Source: Phaseolus vulgaris
Lineage: Eukaryota; Streptophyta; Magnoliopsida; Fabales; Fabaceae
Length of the DNA stretch: 64,000 bases
Reading direction: 5' to 3'
NCBI RefSeq assembly: GCF_000499845.2
Contig: NC_023758.2
Location: forward strand, 23,115,366-23,179,365
Shown: in pieces, positions 38,730-50,097 of the stretch
How the letters are laid out: every line of letters starts with the position of its first letter
Position numbering within the stretch: position 1 is the first letter of the stretch
Notes under the pieces: model-generated
The model's database searches: none
What the model saw: only the letters and a program-made list of their open reading frames with translations
What the model was told of the DNA's origin: nothing
Translations under genes and position numbers: made by a program

Positions 38730-39449
38730 GGCTGATTCTCCTTGCACCCAATCAATTTATACTGGCACCCAATTGTGTATGCGAAAAATACTAAAATGTC
38801 CTTAATGAAATTGAAATTATATTAAGTGAAATTTGTACCCAATCACAACACCCAACCCCCTTCATTTTTGTAGGCAATGCAATAGCCGTCACCGCCTCCT
38901 TTGTTTTCACACTCAAACCAGCAACCACCGTCGTTCTCCCATTCCCCCGTTCGTATTTCTCCTCTGAGGCAGTGGAAGCTTCACTTGAACGAGCCCTTCA
39001 ACGAACACGAACCTAGAAGCGAAGGACGTCCATTGTTGTGGTCACTGAGACATCGTTTGTGAGGGAGTTCGACAGCGATAGAGAACGAAGACACCAGAGA
39101 AGACAAGGTGAGTTTAACATGCCAGATGCGTTCCGAATACTTTTATGCGGAAGTTTTTTTTACTTCTGGATTTTCTTATCCGGAAGTGATTTATGTGTTG
39201 CGAATGGCTTCGTACGGAAGGGTTTGTATATACTTCTGCATCCCCATATCCAGAACACATTTAACTTTTCCAGATATGTACTTCTAGAATGCAGAACCCT
39301 ATTCCGAATGATGATATTCGTAAGCCATTTTCCTTCTACGGACATGGGTGTCTGAAAGTTTCAACTGCAAATGTTAAAGAAGACAATGTGGGTTTTAAAA
39401 ATTTCGTCGGGTGCAATAAGCAATTGATTGGGTGCAGGAAGTAATTGCC
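38730..39449. mobile_element. Mutator-type MITE, copy 1
   Basis: 720 bp with perfect 9-bp target duplications (ATATTTTTA), the hallmark of Mutator-like elements. The left end reads GGCTGATTCTCCTTGCACCC and the inverted right end GGCAATTACTTCCTGCACCC. Both continue with AATCAATT, so terminal repeats are about 28 bp. The interior contains many TTCCGGA-type words and a GC-richer block (38870-39110) with an open frame on the plus strand that could be captured gene sequence. No transposase. Confidence 0.85.
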
Positions 39450-39757
39450 ATATTTTTAATACGCCTTAGTGGCCCACTATCCTACAGACCCAAAACTTTT
39501 AAACTGGGCCCGCACGTAAGAGTTGGGCCATGCATTGATTGGTTATCGTGCAAGTACACATGCATGAACCTATGGAGAAAAAAACCTAATTTTTCAAATT
39601 AGATTAAAGCTTCATTCATTCATCAACTATCTATCAGTTACAAGTAAAAAAAAATGTATTTATCTACAAAAATTGAACACAAAAATACTCAACCAGCTAA
39701 AAGAATAGTTAAATTACATAAACTTTGTTTTTCTGAGCTTTCAATTAAGGTTGGTTT

Positions 39758-40176
39758 TATACCACTAATTCTTAATCCCAAACTAATACAAACATCAAAA
39801 GTACTAAATGACACAAGATGTTGCATTATCCTAAAACATTGGTCCTCAACAGATCACCTCCTAACCAACTCCTTCAAAATAGTACTTGAAATATTTAATG
39901 GTTGTTCTAATCGGAGCAACCATTTAAACAGTGTACTTTCAATCCTCTTTCGTTGGGAAGAAGATAACATACCACTAATCTCAATGATATGTTGTATACA
40001 TACCATGTCTCTCATCCTAATCTACAATTGTAAATAATAAACTAATTACTTGCTTTACAAAATATCAAAAAACAATATATACCTTCTAAGACAAACATGC
40101 ATTAACTTCGTTCACACCATATTTGTCTGCCATTTTTTTTCCTTCAAAAACAAACCTAACAAGGACAACACAAAAA
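39758..40176. other. Intergenic, no recognised gene
   Basis: An open frame at 39654-40037 starts inside the duplicated segment but has no family signature. AT-rich sequence. Confidence 0.35.
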
Positions 40177-40793
40177 GTGAGCAAACAGAACAAATGGTGA
40201 ACCGCAAAAGCTCCAAATGAATGAAGCAAAACACATCACAACAAAGGAAAGAACGCATACTCATCAAGACAATACCAACAAGAACACCAAAACACAACCA
40301 CACCAACAAACGCAACAAACCCCAAAACGAGGTCATTGTCAGAACAAAGACAAAGGGAAACGGAACCCAATACCCACAACCCAGTCGGAAATCCAACAAA
40401 ACGAATAAACTGAAAACAACTCAAGCTCAAGCACTGCACTCGAAAAAGAGAGAAGACATCGACACTTAATTTGACCTAAATTTAAAATGTATTATAGAGT
40501 GAGCAAACAGAACAAATGGTGAACCGCAAAAACTCCAAATGAACGAAGCAAAACACATCACAATCAAGGAAAGAACACATACTCACCAAGACAATACGAA
40601 CACGAACACCAACAAACCCCAAAACGAAATCAGTGTCAAAACAAAGACAAAGGAAATCGGAACCCAACACCCACAACTCAGTTGGAAATCCAACAACACG
40701 AAAAAACTGAAAACAAGTCAAACTCAAGCACTACACTCAAAAAAGAGAGAAAGCAGCGACGCTTAATTTGACCTAAATTTCAAATATATTACA
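40177..40793. repeat. Tandem duplication, two units of about 322 and 295 bp
   Basis: Unit 1 starts gtgagcaaacagaacaaatg at 40177 and unit 2 with the same word at 40499. Both end ttaatttgacctaaatttmaa. Unit 2 has lost about 28 bp in the region of the repeated caacaaac words. C- and A-rich on the plus strand, with open frames on both strands that follow from composition. Confidence 0.85.
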
Positions 40794-40905
40794 GCGGTTC
40801 TCACAACCACACGCGGTGTACGCGCATCACAAACAAGTGCAGAAATGCTACAGCGGTTATCACTACCAACCGCTGTAAAGCACTCCCCCTAAAACACTTG
40901 TTACG
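40794..40905. repeat. Inverted-repeat block with ACAGCGGTT / AACCGCTGT motifs
   Basis: tacagcggtt at 40791 and 40849 faces aaccgctgta at 40869. Such GCGGTT palindromes are common near the ends of legume CACTA elements (from memory). A full element is not delimited. Confidence 0.4.
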
Positions 40906-42589
40906 TTACCGAATGCAATCTCACTTTGTCATGTCACCTCACTATAAATCAGGATGTCACACCTATGTCACCTCTGCAACATTAAATGTATGTTAGCTGC
41001 TCAATATATCGGGACCCTATCACTTATTCTAAACTGGAGTGGAAGAGGCTCTGTTCTGCTTATTGGAGTCTGGATTTTCTGCATGCCAAACCCTCTACTG
41101 GAAGAGACGCAACTATTGATTTGTGGATAATGTTTTGTATTACTTTAGTTGCGTCTCCTGCAGGCTTTTGAACCCTTCTCATTAAAAATTACATTTCTAG
41201 TTTTTAACCTATCTTTTTAACATCATTTATTTCATATTTTAAATAATATTATAAAAATTTAAATCATAAATTATTTATTACAGGACACAATGTTAACCAG
41301 TATCTGTGTAGTAATTTAAATTTTTTATTAAAAATAATAACACTAATAATAATTGAGTATCTTGTGTTTTTTCTATGATGAGCATCTTATAGTTGACACT
41401 GAACAGCTTTCCACAATAATACTCACAACTATTACAGACTTTAAATGAATTTATGATATTTAAAAAAAAAATCCACAAATAAAACTTAACGAGTAAGAAC
41501 GTGAAAAAGAAATGATTGGACGAACAGTGTATGCTAACGTAAAAGTTGAAGAATAAAAATAAAAATGTTAAATAAAATAGATTAAAGAAAAATAAAACGA
41601 AATTAATAAATTAAATATCATTTTTATCACGTTACGGATTATATCATTTTGATAGGTGAAGAAAAAAATTAAGCAAAAGGGTTCGATCAATTGATTTCTT
41701 GTTCAAATATAAACAAAATATATCCCAAGTTTCCAACTAATTTGATCTGATTTGTTATATATTTGAAATAATTAACTTTTTATTTATTCATTTAGTGCAT
41801 TGACATTTGTTTTCATGCTAACAAACCAACCTTAGTAGAGTTGCTGTACTGAATAAAATTGAGTAGGGTCTATCCGAATCTTACTGGCTTTAGCATGGTC
41901 TTGTTGTAGAACAAGTTTGAAACATTTCAGAGGCCAACCATACTCTTACAATTACCACATAAATTATAATCGAATACAATCATTACTTTAGGAATCGGTT
42001 TATTTATGACTCGTGCACAATGTTTCTTTACTAAATAAATTTAAGCTTTAAAAAAACGATTTTCAACTTCATGTTGCCTAATTTAGACGCATATTTACTT
42101 AGCTGAACAAATGTTAAAAACATGCAGTTCTATTATATGTCATACAGATTCACAGAACAACAGAACAATCAGTTGCACTGGCAGCAAACTACCATTATAA
42201 CCCTAGAACAAGGTAGTGTGGCTGCGATCTTTTCAATGAGTATTGCTGAATAGTATGTGGGAAGCATTCAACACCGTTTCAAATCATGGATTGCCTTTTA
42301 ATTTTTTATTTACATTGTTTCATTGGGAAAATAACTCGCTTTCTATTGATCTGGAGTGTAAAGTAAAATCTAAACATACTAACCCCACCAAGCCTAAATC
42401 AATAGCCTTGAAATATCTACCCGGATTTCTTATACAAGGCGATAACATTGAGGTTGAAGGACTCCGGATTTTTCTGGATCATGCTCTGTATTACCTTAGC
42501 TGCATCCTGTACTAATTTGAATGTATTAGTAATTTTAAAATTGTAAATCTTGGGTAACACACTTATAGATTCAAAAGCAACATCTATGA
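40906..42589. other. Intergenic with two weakly similar open frames
   Basis: Open frames at 40986-41171 and 42243-42515 end in similar words (LWIMFCITLVAS and [12 protein letters not shown]). They may be copies of one repeat rather than genes. No family recognised. Confidence 0.3.
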
Positions 42590-42935
42590 AACGGACGCTA
42601 GAAAAGGGGACGAAAACAGCAAAAGAATAGCAAGCACACCAAGAGAAGAAAAGAGAAGAAGAGCACCAACCGGAAAACGAAAAACGCTGGCGAGAATATT
42701 ACGAAGTGGACTTTAAGCCTAATTCAATCCCATAAAATTGGTTCGTGGGATGAGGTTTGCACTCACTTATATACTTATCTCTCGTCAATATGGATCTCCA
42801 ACACACCCCTCACGCTGAGAGTGACAGCTCGTGCGTGAGACAACATATTATGGGTGGTCCAATAACGGTCCGATAGCGGGTGACACAATAAGCCCAACAA
42901 ACACTCGCTAGGATAGACTTTAAATGACTCTTTGT
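42590..42935. repeat. Dispersed legume-type repeat
   Basis: Contains the word order taagcctaattcaatccc, gaggtttgcactcacttata, tccaacacacccctcacg, ggtccgatagcgggtg, aataagcccaacaaacactc. I recall this order from many legume genomic sequences as a non-coding dispersed repeat, probably MITE- or TRIM-derived. Borders are approximate. Confidence 0.45.
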
Positions 42936-45418
42936 ATGTAAGAAGATGGAAAGAAGAAATAAGATGTTTTTATTCTGTGTATTTACATCCCTTCATGTAT
43001 AGGAAATATATAATAGTGTAGAGAATTTCTCTCTCCAAATTACAATATAATTAGATAGGGATCCTATCATTATTAAATTAATTGCATATAATTGGGTACA
43101 ATATCGTACAATCTTGCATACAATAATTGCGTATAATTTGATAATTATTATTTTCTTAATATGTTATCAGATAACCGATCTTGGTGCTTTGACAAACTCT
43201 CCATTTTTATCACGCTAAATAAGAGATCATGTCTGGCAAAGAAGGCACCAGTAACGAGTCTGATAGAAACTTCGTACGAGGCTTCACCGTCGAGCAAATT
43301 CAGCCATTGGCAAAGGCTATTTACTCGCTCAGTGACTGACACGTTTGTTACGGCTACAAGTCTACTTGCCCATAACTCTTCTATTAATTATGCTTTTACA
43401 AAACCATGAATTTTGGATAGCGGAGCAACCAATCATTTTGCATCTGATTCACAATTTTTCACATACACCTCATCATCATTTATTTCAAATGTTAATTTGC
43501 CCACAGGCTCAACTGCGCCCATTTCATCTACGGGCACAATTAAACTCAATGACAATATCACTCTCTCAAAGATGTTCTTTGCGTTCCTTCTTTTAATTTA
43601 AATCTCATGTCCGTTAGTAAGATAACCAGTTCGCTAAATTGTTGTGTCGTTTTTACTCCACATGGTTGCTTGCGTTTTGCAGAACTTGGCTACGGGGAGG
43701 ATGATTGGCTCGGGTAAACAACACGCATGCCTATACTACATGTCCCCTCTTCCAAACCAAGTCCACACATCTCAAATTAAGACCGACCCTGATTTATGGC
43801 ACAAGCGCCTCGGACATCCTTCTCCGGCGTGTCTACAACTTGCATCTTCCTTACTACCTATCACTAAAAATCTCATTCTCATTCATAATAATTGTAGTAT
43901 TTGTCCCAAAGCTAAACAAACAAAGCTACCTTTCCTTTAAGCACAATAAGATCTCATTCTCCATTTAATCTATTGCATTGTGACATTTAGGGTCCTCATA
44001 AAACCCCAACTCATTTTGGAAAATGTTTTTTTCTCACTATAGTCGATGACTATATTAGATGCACTTGGTTATTTCTTATGAATCACAAGTCTAAAACTCA
44101 ACATCTCTTAGAATCATTCATTACTTTTGCACAAAATCAATTTCAGACATCTATTAAAACCATCCGCGTTGACAACAGATTGAAATTTATTTCTATGCGT
44201 AAGTTTTTCTCAAAAAAGGTATTGAATGTCAACGCACTTGTGTTTACACTCCTCAACAAAATGGAGTAGTAGAACGCAAACATAGATACATTTTAAACAC
44301 AGAGCCCTCCTATTTCAGTCCAATTTACCATTAGAATTTTGGGGGAATGCGTTTTAACCGTCACATATATCATTAATCGCTTGCCAACACCTTTACTAAA
44401 AAATAAATCACCTTTTGAGATGCTATATAATCACCCATCTTCACTTTCCCACTTAAAAACTTTTGGTTTCCTCTGTTATGCAATTGTTGTTTCACCTAAG
44501 CAAAAATTTGATTCGTGCGATCGACAGTACATTTTCATTCGTTATCTTCTCAATAAAAAAACATACAAATTATTTGATATAGATGCATGCACTTTTTTTA
44601 TAAGTCGGGATGTCATCTTCCATGAAAGTGTTTTCCCATTCTGCCAACAATCACATATGCAATCCTCACCTCCATTACAAGGTATTTTGCTCACTATTGA
44701 CATTGACTTACCCACTCCTGTCCAACATTCACTCGATCAACCTTCTTCTCCTACTCATCATAATTCACCTGAACCTCCATCAAACCAACCTTCTTCTCCT
44801 ACTCATCATAATGCACCTGAACCTCCAACAGACCAACCTTCTTCTCCCACGCCAAGAAGTCTAGCACCCATTACCAAACCTTCTCCAACCGACCTTCCTG
44901 TTCGACGATCCAGTCGCACATCAACCCCACCTTCCTGACTTCAAGACTACGTAACGGGATCCCAAGCCAATACCACTGGCCAAGACCGGCCGAATGGAAC
45001 CAGGTATCCTATGCATCATTTTCTTTCTAATTCACGATTTCTTCTACACATAGGGCATATCTTGCTAACATCACAACCACCAAAGAACCTCACACTTATG
45101 CTCAAGCTATCCTTGATCCAAATTGGCAAAAAGCAATGGACAAAGAGTTTTCCGCCTTGCAGCTAAATCAAACGTGGACCTTGACACCGTTACCTGCTGG
45201 GCAGAAACCCATCAGATGCAAATGGGTCTATAAAATAAAGTACAACTCAGATGGCAACGTCGAAAGATATAAGGCGCGCCTTGGCGCAAAAGGGTACACT
45301 CAGATTGAAGGTGTCGACTATTCTGAAACTTTTTCACCAATAGCAAAATTAACAACTTTGAGCTGTATCCTCACCATTGCAACAACCAAAAATTGGTTTA
45401 CTCACCAGCTAGATGTGT
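42936..45418 (+). pseudogene. Decayed Ty1/Copia element, truncated inside RT
   Basis: A damaged primer site (tgttatcaga at about 43160, compare TGGTATCAGA) follows an AT-rich LTR-like stretch. Most of gag is missing. Protease appears as LDSGATNHF (43413) after a TGA in place of Trp. The gag-pre-integrase motif DLWHKRLGHPSPACL is at about 43794, with a CxxC half (NCSICPKAKQ). Integrase remnants include FLTIVDDYIR and the [10 protein letters not shown] words near 44255. A later frame (44339-44938) reads TYIINRLPTPLLKNKSPFEM and a Pro/Ser-rich linker. RT starts at 45136 (WKYKIKY-like KWVYKIKYNSDGNVERYKAR) and stops abruptly at THQLDV (45418), before the catalytic YVDD. At least four frame changes. 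Confidence 0.85.
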
Positions 45419-45633
45419 TTAGGGTTTACTTCTTCAATTTTTTCGAAGAAATAGCACTTGCAAGCAACATTCTCTGGAATAGATTGCAGTGCGAAACATC
45501 TACAGAAACTCAGAATCAATCCATCATTTCGCATGAATGTGAGTTTATATGTGAGAGAAATGAGAACGAACCTTCAGCGTCCTTGAGATCATCTCTGAGA
45601 CTCAAGATTTCTTGTTTTCTTTCAGTGGCCTGA
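45136..45633 (+). pseudogene. Chimeric open frame: Copia RT fused to antisense of duplicated segment
   Basis: 165 codons. The first 95 are Copia RT (ALQLNQTWTLTPLPAGQKPI through FTHQLDV). From 45419 the frame runs into duplication copy 2, read opposite to its gene remnant (YFFNFFEEIALASN). It shows the exact breakpoint and is not a functional gene. Confidence 0.75.
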
Positions 45634-45892
45634 GAATCTGAAGGTGAAATAAAAGTGAATATTCAAAGGCGTTGGATTGGGATTTAACGAAGGAAGTGTA
45701 TAACCTTTCGTCATCGGAGAATAGCGTTGCGAATGAGATAGTGCATTGTACTCGTTTGCTTTTTTCAAAATCTTTGATTTGATAAGCGAATGAAGAGACG
45801 AACTTGAGAGAGTTTTCTAGAGATGATACTAAATCCATGGAACGCTCTGCCTCTGAAATTGTTAAATGTTTGGTGACTCCCAAACTCAATGT
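45421..45892 (-). pseudogene. Unidentified gene fragment, copy 2
   Basis: Minus-strand frame at 45602-45889 (95 codons) reads MSLGVTKHLTISEAERSMDL, then SLKFVSSFAYQIKDFEKSKR and ATLFSDDERLYTSFVKSQSN, ending LKENKKS. The splice-like words ttcagattctcag and the stretch TERKQEILSLRDDLKDAE are kept as in copy 1. Family unknown. This copy preserves the longer frame and is the better query for identifying the parent gene. Confidence 0.4.
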
Positions 45893-45919
45893 TTAAAAAA
45901 CGCGAAAAGTTAAAATAGA

Positions 45920-47530
45920 CACTACAAGCAAATAACAATTTAGTCACCGAATTTAGCGATCGAAAATTAGTGGTCGCAATTTGCAACCGAAATAGCCACT
46001 AAATACCCGTAGTGTCAGATCTGCGACCGAAATAGCGACCGACTGAATTATTTATCATGTTAGTTAGTTTTGCGACCAAATCCGCGACCGAATATGAGAG
46101 TGACAAAACCATTGGTCGCTAAAGTGGTGGCTGTTTCGAATAAATTGGGAAAAATATATCTACAACCGAATTAGCGACTAAATATGTTTATTTGTTAGCC
46201 ACCGATTTTATTTCGGTCGCTAAATTTTATTGCTTTTTCTGCCACCGAATTAGCTACCGATTATGTTTACTTTTTAGCCACCGATTTTCTTTTGGTCGCT
46301 GAATATAAATGTTTATTTTTGCCACCAAATCAGCCACCAAATTTATTTAGTTTTTAGCCACCGATTTTGTTTCGGTCGCTAGATATAATTGTTTATTTTT
46401 ACCACTGAATCAGCCACCAAATACGTTTATTTTTTAGCCACCAAATTTCTTTTGGTCGCTAAATATAATTGTTTATTTTACTACTACTATTAATAATAAT
46501 AATAATTCATTTTTATTTTAAAAAACTATACAAGGATCACACACACTTTTGAATATTAATGAGTACTCATCCGTTTAAAAAATAATTAGTTGTATTACTG
46601 GTTTCTTTTTCTATTTAAAAAATATATGTCAAATATATTTGTAATTTCTTAAATTTAAATAAAATTTATTAAATATTCTTTTTAAAATATCAGCTCAAAT
46701 AAAAATTCTAAATAAAATTACATAACAAAATATTATTATTAATAAAATTAATCCTTTAAAAAAAAGTAAATTATGTTATATAATTAAATTTAAATAAAAT
46801 GATATCTTTAAAATAACTTTAATTTTATAAAAATAAATAATTTTTTAGAATTAAATTGTAAATAGTTTTTTAATTATTAAATTTTAATTATTGAAATATC
46901 CATATTTACTATCATGGATATTTAAATATTTATTTAATATCTATTTTTAATTTTACACAAATGCTATATTTTTTAATATTTTTTAATTTGGAATTTGTTT
47001 TTTTTAAGCTTTGGAGTTATTTGGAAGTGCAGGTGCTGTTAGGGCACCAAATACCCAAAATTGCTTATAGGAGTGAAGAAAGGTGCGGAGGAAGCTGCAG
47101 CGGTGGTCGGAGGAGGAGGAAGCTGCAGCGGTGGTTGGAGGAGGAGGAAGTTGTAGGTGATGGTCGTGGTGCGAACGGAGGTACGAATAGAGGCGAACGG
47201 AGATGTGAGCGGAGGCGAACGGTGTGAGCGGAGCCGAACGGTGCGAGCGGTGCGAGCGAATGTTATGCCTGTCTTTTGGCTATATGATTGATTGAAAATA
47301 GCTACCCCTAGAGTTGTATTCTTTTGGCTTTTTTCTTTTCTTAAAGCTTCATCTTAGTTTTGTCTATTGAAGTGAAACTCCAATTCTGATTGGAAAACAA
47401 CAACAAAAGCATATGTAAAACTACATCTAAGTTTTGTTCTAGTTAATAGCTGTTTGAGTTGAGTAAACATATTTGACCATCATTTCAATCAATATATCAA
47501 TACCTTGGCAGTGAAGACCGAATGAACTCT
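45920..47530. mobile_element. CACTA-like insertion in duplication copy 2
   Basis: Comparison with copy 1 defines an insert of 1611 bp, flanked by AGA on both sides (45917-45919 and 47531-47533), the 3-bp duplication expected of CACTA elements. The left end is CACTACAAGCAAATAAC, a typical CACTA start. The right end (aatgaactct) is not its inverted form, so the right terminus is altered or lost. Subterminal repeats lie at 46180-46480. A GC-rich block at 47080-47260 encodes only Gly/Arg/Glu repeats (46961-47227). No transposase. Confidence 0.65.
46180..46480. repeat. Subterminal tandem repeats of CACTA-like insert
   Basis: Words ttagccaccgattt and ttcggtcgctaaatat alternate with gccaccaaatcagccacc, giving three units of about 120 bp, each itself bipartite. 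Short dense motifs like gccaccga/ggtcgct near an end are typical transposase-binding subterminal repeats of CACTA elements (family knowledge). Confidence 0.7.
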
Positions 47531-48005
47531 AGAGTAGGAAATTAATAAAATTTGTTTCAATTATTTAAAACTGCCTATACTTTTCAGGGTTTAGAAAACC
47601 TCTCCTATACACTTATCTTATTGGAGGATTAAGGTTTTTTTAACCCTTGTTAACAAACCTCTCTTAAAAATAAGATTTTTTTTAGTGTTTAGAAGATATT
47701 TTCAGATTATATAATCCAAATAGTATTTTTAGATCTGAGAATACTTTCAGAATTGTGTAGTCTGAAATATATTTTTTAAAAGAATTATTTTTTATTGTAT
47801 ACCTTTCAGATGTTTTTCAATTCGAAAATACCTTTCAGATTCTATAATTCAATAGGTGTAAATAGAAAAAATACATTTTCCAGATTCCAAAATTCGAAAT
47901 GTATATTTTTTAAGGATAAAATTATCTTTTCTACATGTGGAGGTGTCAAGAGAAACTAAGAAATTGCAGGAAGAAACAGTCTTTTGTGAATCTCTTATAT
48001 TTTTA

Positions 48006-48731
48006 GGTTGATTCTCCCTGCACCCAATCAATTTATACTGGAACCCAATTGTGTATGCAAAAATATTAAAATGTCTTAATGAAATTGAAATCAGGTTAAG
48101 TGAAATATGCACCCAATCACAACACCCAACCCCCTTCATTTTTGCAGGCAATGCAGCAGCCGCCACCACCTCCTTTGTTTTGACACTCAACCCAGCAACC
48201 ACCGACATTTTCCCATTCTCCCGTTCACATTTCTCCTCTGGGGCAGTGGAAGCTTCACTTGAATGAGCCCTTCAACGAACACAAACCTAGAAGCGAAGGA
48301 CGTCCATTGTTGTGGTCACTGAGGTATTGCCTGTGAGGGAGTTTGACAGCGACAGAGAACGAAGCCACCAGAGAAGACAATGTGAGTTTTAACATGCCTG
48401 GTGCGTTCCGAATACTTTTATGCGGAAGTTTTTTTTACTTCTGGATTTTCTTATCCGGAAGTGATTTATGTGTTGCGAATGACTTCATCCGGAAGGTTGT
48501 GTATATACTTCTGCATCCCCATATCCATAACACATTTAACTCTTCCAAATATGTACATCCAAAATGCATAACCCTATTCCAGATGATGATATTCGTAAGT
48601 CATTTTCCTTCTACGGACAAGGGCGTCCGGAAGCTTCAACTGCAAATGTTAAAGAAGACAATGGTAGAATGGGGTTTTAAAAAGTTCGTCGGGTGCATGA
48701 AGCAATTGATTGGGTATAGGAAGAAATTACC
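48006..48731. mobile_element. Mutator-type MITE, copy 2 (in duplication)
   Basis: 726 bp, same family and same insertion site as 38730-39449, with the same 9-bp duplication ATATTTTTA at 47997-48005 and 48732-48740. Ends ggttgattctccctgcaccc and (inverted) ggtaatttcttcctataccc. The insertion therefore predates the segmental duplication. Confidence 0.85.
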
Positions 48732-49034
48732 ATATTTTTAATACGCCTTAGTGGCCCACTATCCTACCGACCCAAAACTTTTAAACTGGGCCCGACCTAA
48801 GAGTTGGGCCATGCATTGATTTGTTATCGCGCAAGTACACATTCGTGAACCTATGGGAAAAAAAACCTAATTTTTCAAATTAGATTAAAGCTTCATTCAT
48901 TCAACTATCTATCAGTTACGAGTAAAATAAATGTATTTATCTATAAAAATTGAACACAAAAATACTCAACCAGCTAAAAGAATAGTTAAATTACATAAAC
49001 TTTGTTTTTCTGAGCTTTCAATTAAGGTTGGTTT

Positions 49035-49724
49035 GAATTGATTAAATGGAATAAAATTAAATAACGATAATTTTTTTTAGTTCCTCAATTTTATTATATT
49101 TTTTAAAACAAGTATCTATATACCTGGAAAATTACTAATTTTCCAAACAAACAAAAAACACTAATTAGAGTTTCATTCCTTTTAACGAAATCTTTTGTAT
49201 ACGTAGGATTAAGAAATTGAATTCCTCTCAACATGCTCAAAAAAACTCATTGATGTATCAATTATGTTGTTGGTTTCTCAAAATTATATCATCGTATCAG
49301 TTATTAAAAACCAATATTTAAATTCCTTAGAAGAAAAAATTATTACTTTAGTCTTTTAAATATTTTGATAGTTAACTAATTCTACAAAGATTTAACATGT
49401 CCTTAATTTATTTTTCAAATAAAAAGTCTTGAATTTCATATTTAAAGTATTACTTTTTCTTCTAGATAATATCTACAGTAATCACTTAAGAAATTATGTT
49501 TTTCATGTTTCATTTATATTTTAAAAGATCATATTTTTATAAAATAATTTTTTCGGAATGATATTTTTAACAAATTTATCACGATCATTCTCATAAAAAA
49601 GTGACAATCTAACTTTCTCAAATAAAAATAAAAATGTTTAATTACAATATAATGTTACTTTTATTAAAAATATAGTAGGTATACAATTAAAGATTTTAAT
49701 AAAACAAGACCTTTCTTTTTTCCT
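49035..49724. other. AT-rich spacer
   Basis: No gene or repeat recognised. Confidence 0.4.
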
Positions 49725-50097
49725 CACTACAAGAAAATCATGAAATAAAAACTAATTTAAAAAATAAAATTATTTGTTATAGTGACTAAATTAGAGATCA
49801 TTCTAAAAACTACAAAAAAATTGTTTCTAAATTAGTTTTTATTATTGTTAAATAGTTTATAGATTGGTATTTAATTAGCTACCAAGTTTTAAATACCAAT
49901 TATTTAGATTCTAAATTTGGTAGCAAAAATCTTGGTTGCTAATTAGATATCAATTTAGAAACCATTTACCAATAGAAACTAATTTAAAAACAAAACAAAA
50001 AATTAACCTCTAAAATGGTTTCTAATTTAGTTACTACAATAATTAATTATTTTTTATTTCTAAAAATGATTTCTATTTCACGATTTTCTTAGTTGTG
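49725..50097. mobile_element. Fold-back MITE, best preserved copy
   Basis: 373 bp starting CACTACAAGAAAATCATGAA and ending CACGATTTTCTTAGTTGTG, near-inverse ends. The arms are inverted almost throughout: tagtgactaaattagagatc on the left faces tctaatttagttactacaat on the right, and agctaccaag faces cttggttgct at the centre. The whole element could fold into one hairpin. The CACTA-like end suggests CACTA ancestry, but I saw no 3-bp target duplication. Non-coding. Confidence 0.75.

Larger units (their letters stand above)
37769..39757. repeat. Segmental duplication, copy 1
   Basis: 1989 bp that recurs in the same orientation at 45419-49034, interrupted there by a 1.6-kb insertion. The shared part starts at ttagggtttacttcttcaat and ends at ttaaggttggttt. 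It contains a piece of an unidentified minus-strand gene and a Mutator-type MITE. Differences are scattered substitutions and small indels, so the duplication is not recent. Confidence 0.9.
45419..49034. repeat. Segmental duplication, copy 2 (with insertion)
   Basis: Matches 37769-39757 in the same order and direction once the insert at 45920-47530 is removed (about 2000 bp remains). Its left end joins a truncated Copia RT, its right end unrelated AT-rich DNA. Confidence 0.9.

Noticed and set aside
39038..39355. 105-codon frame, with a relative at 48343-48741
   Set aside because: Lies within the Mutator-type MITE; its translation runs through terminal and TCCGGA-rich repeat sequence. Kept only as part of the possible captured block.
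40112..40766. Several open frames on both strands in the tandem duplication
   Set aside because: They depend on the repeated C/A-rich composition, differ between the two units and match no family.
46961..47227. 88-codon Gly/Arg/Glu-rich frame
   Set aside because: Low-complexity GGAGGA and GCGAACGG repeats inside the CACTA-like insert.
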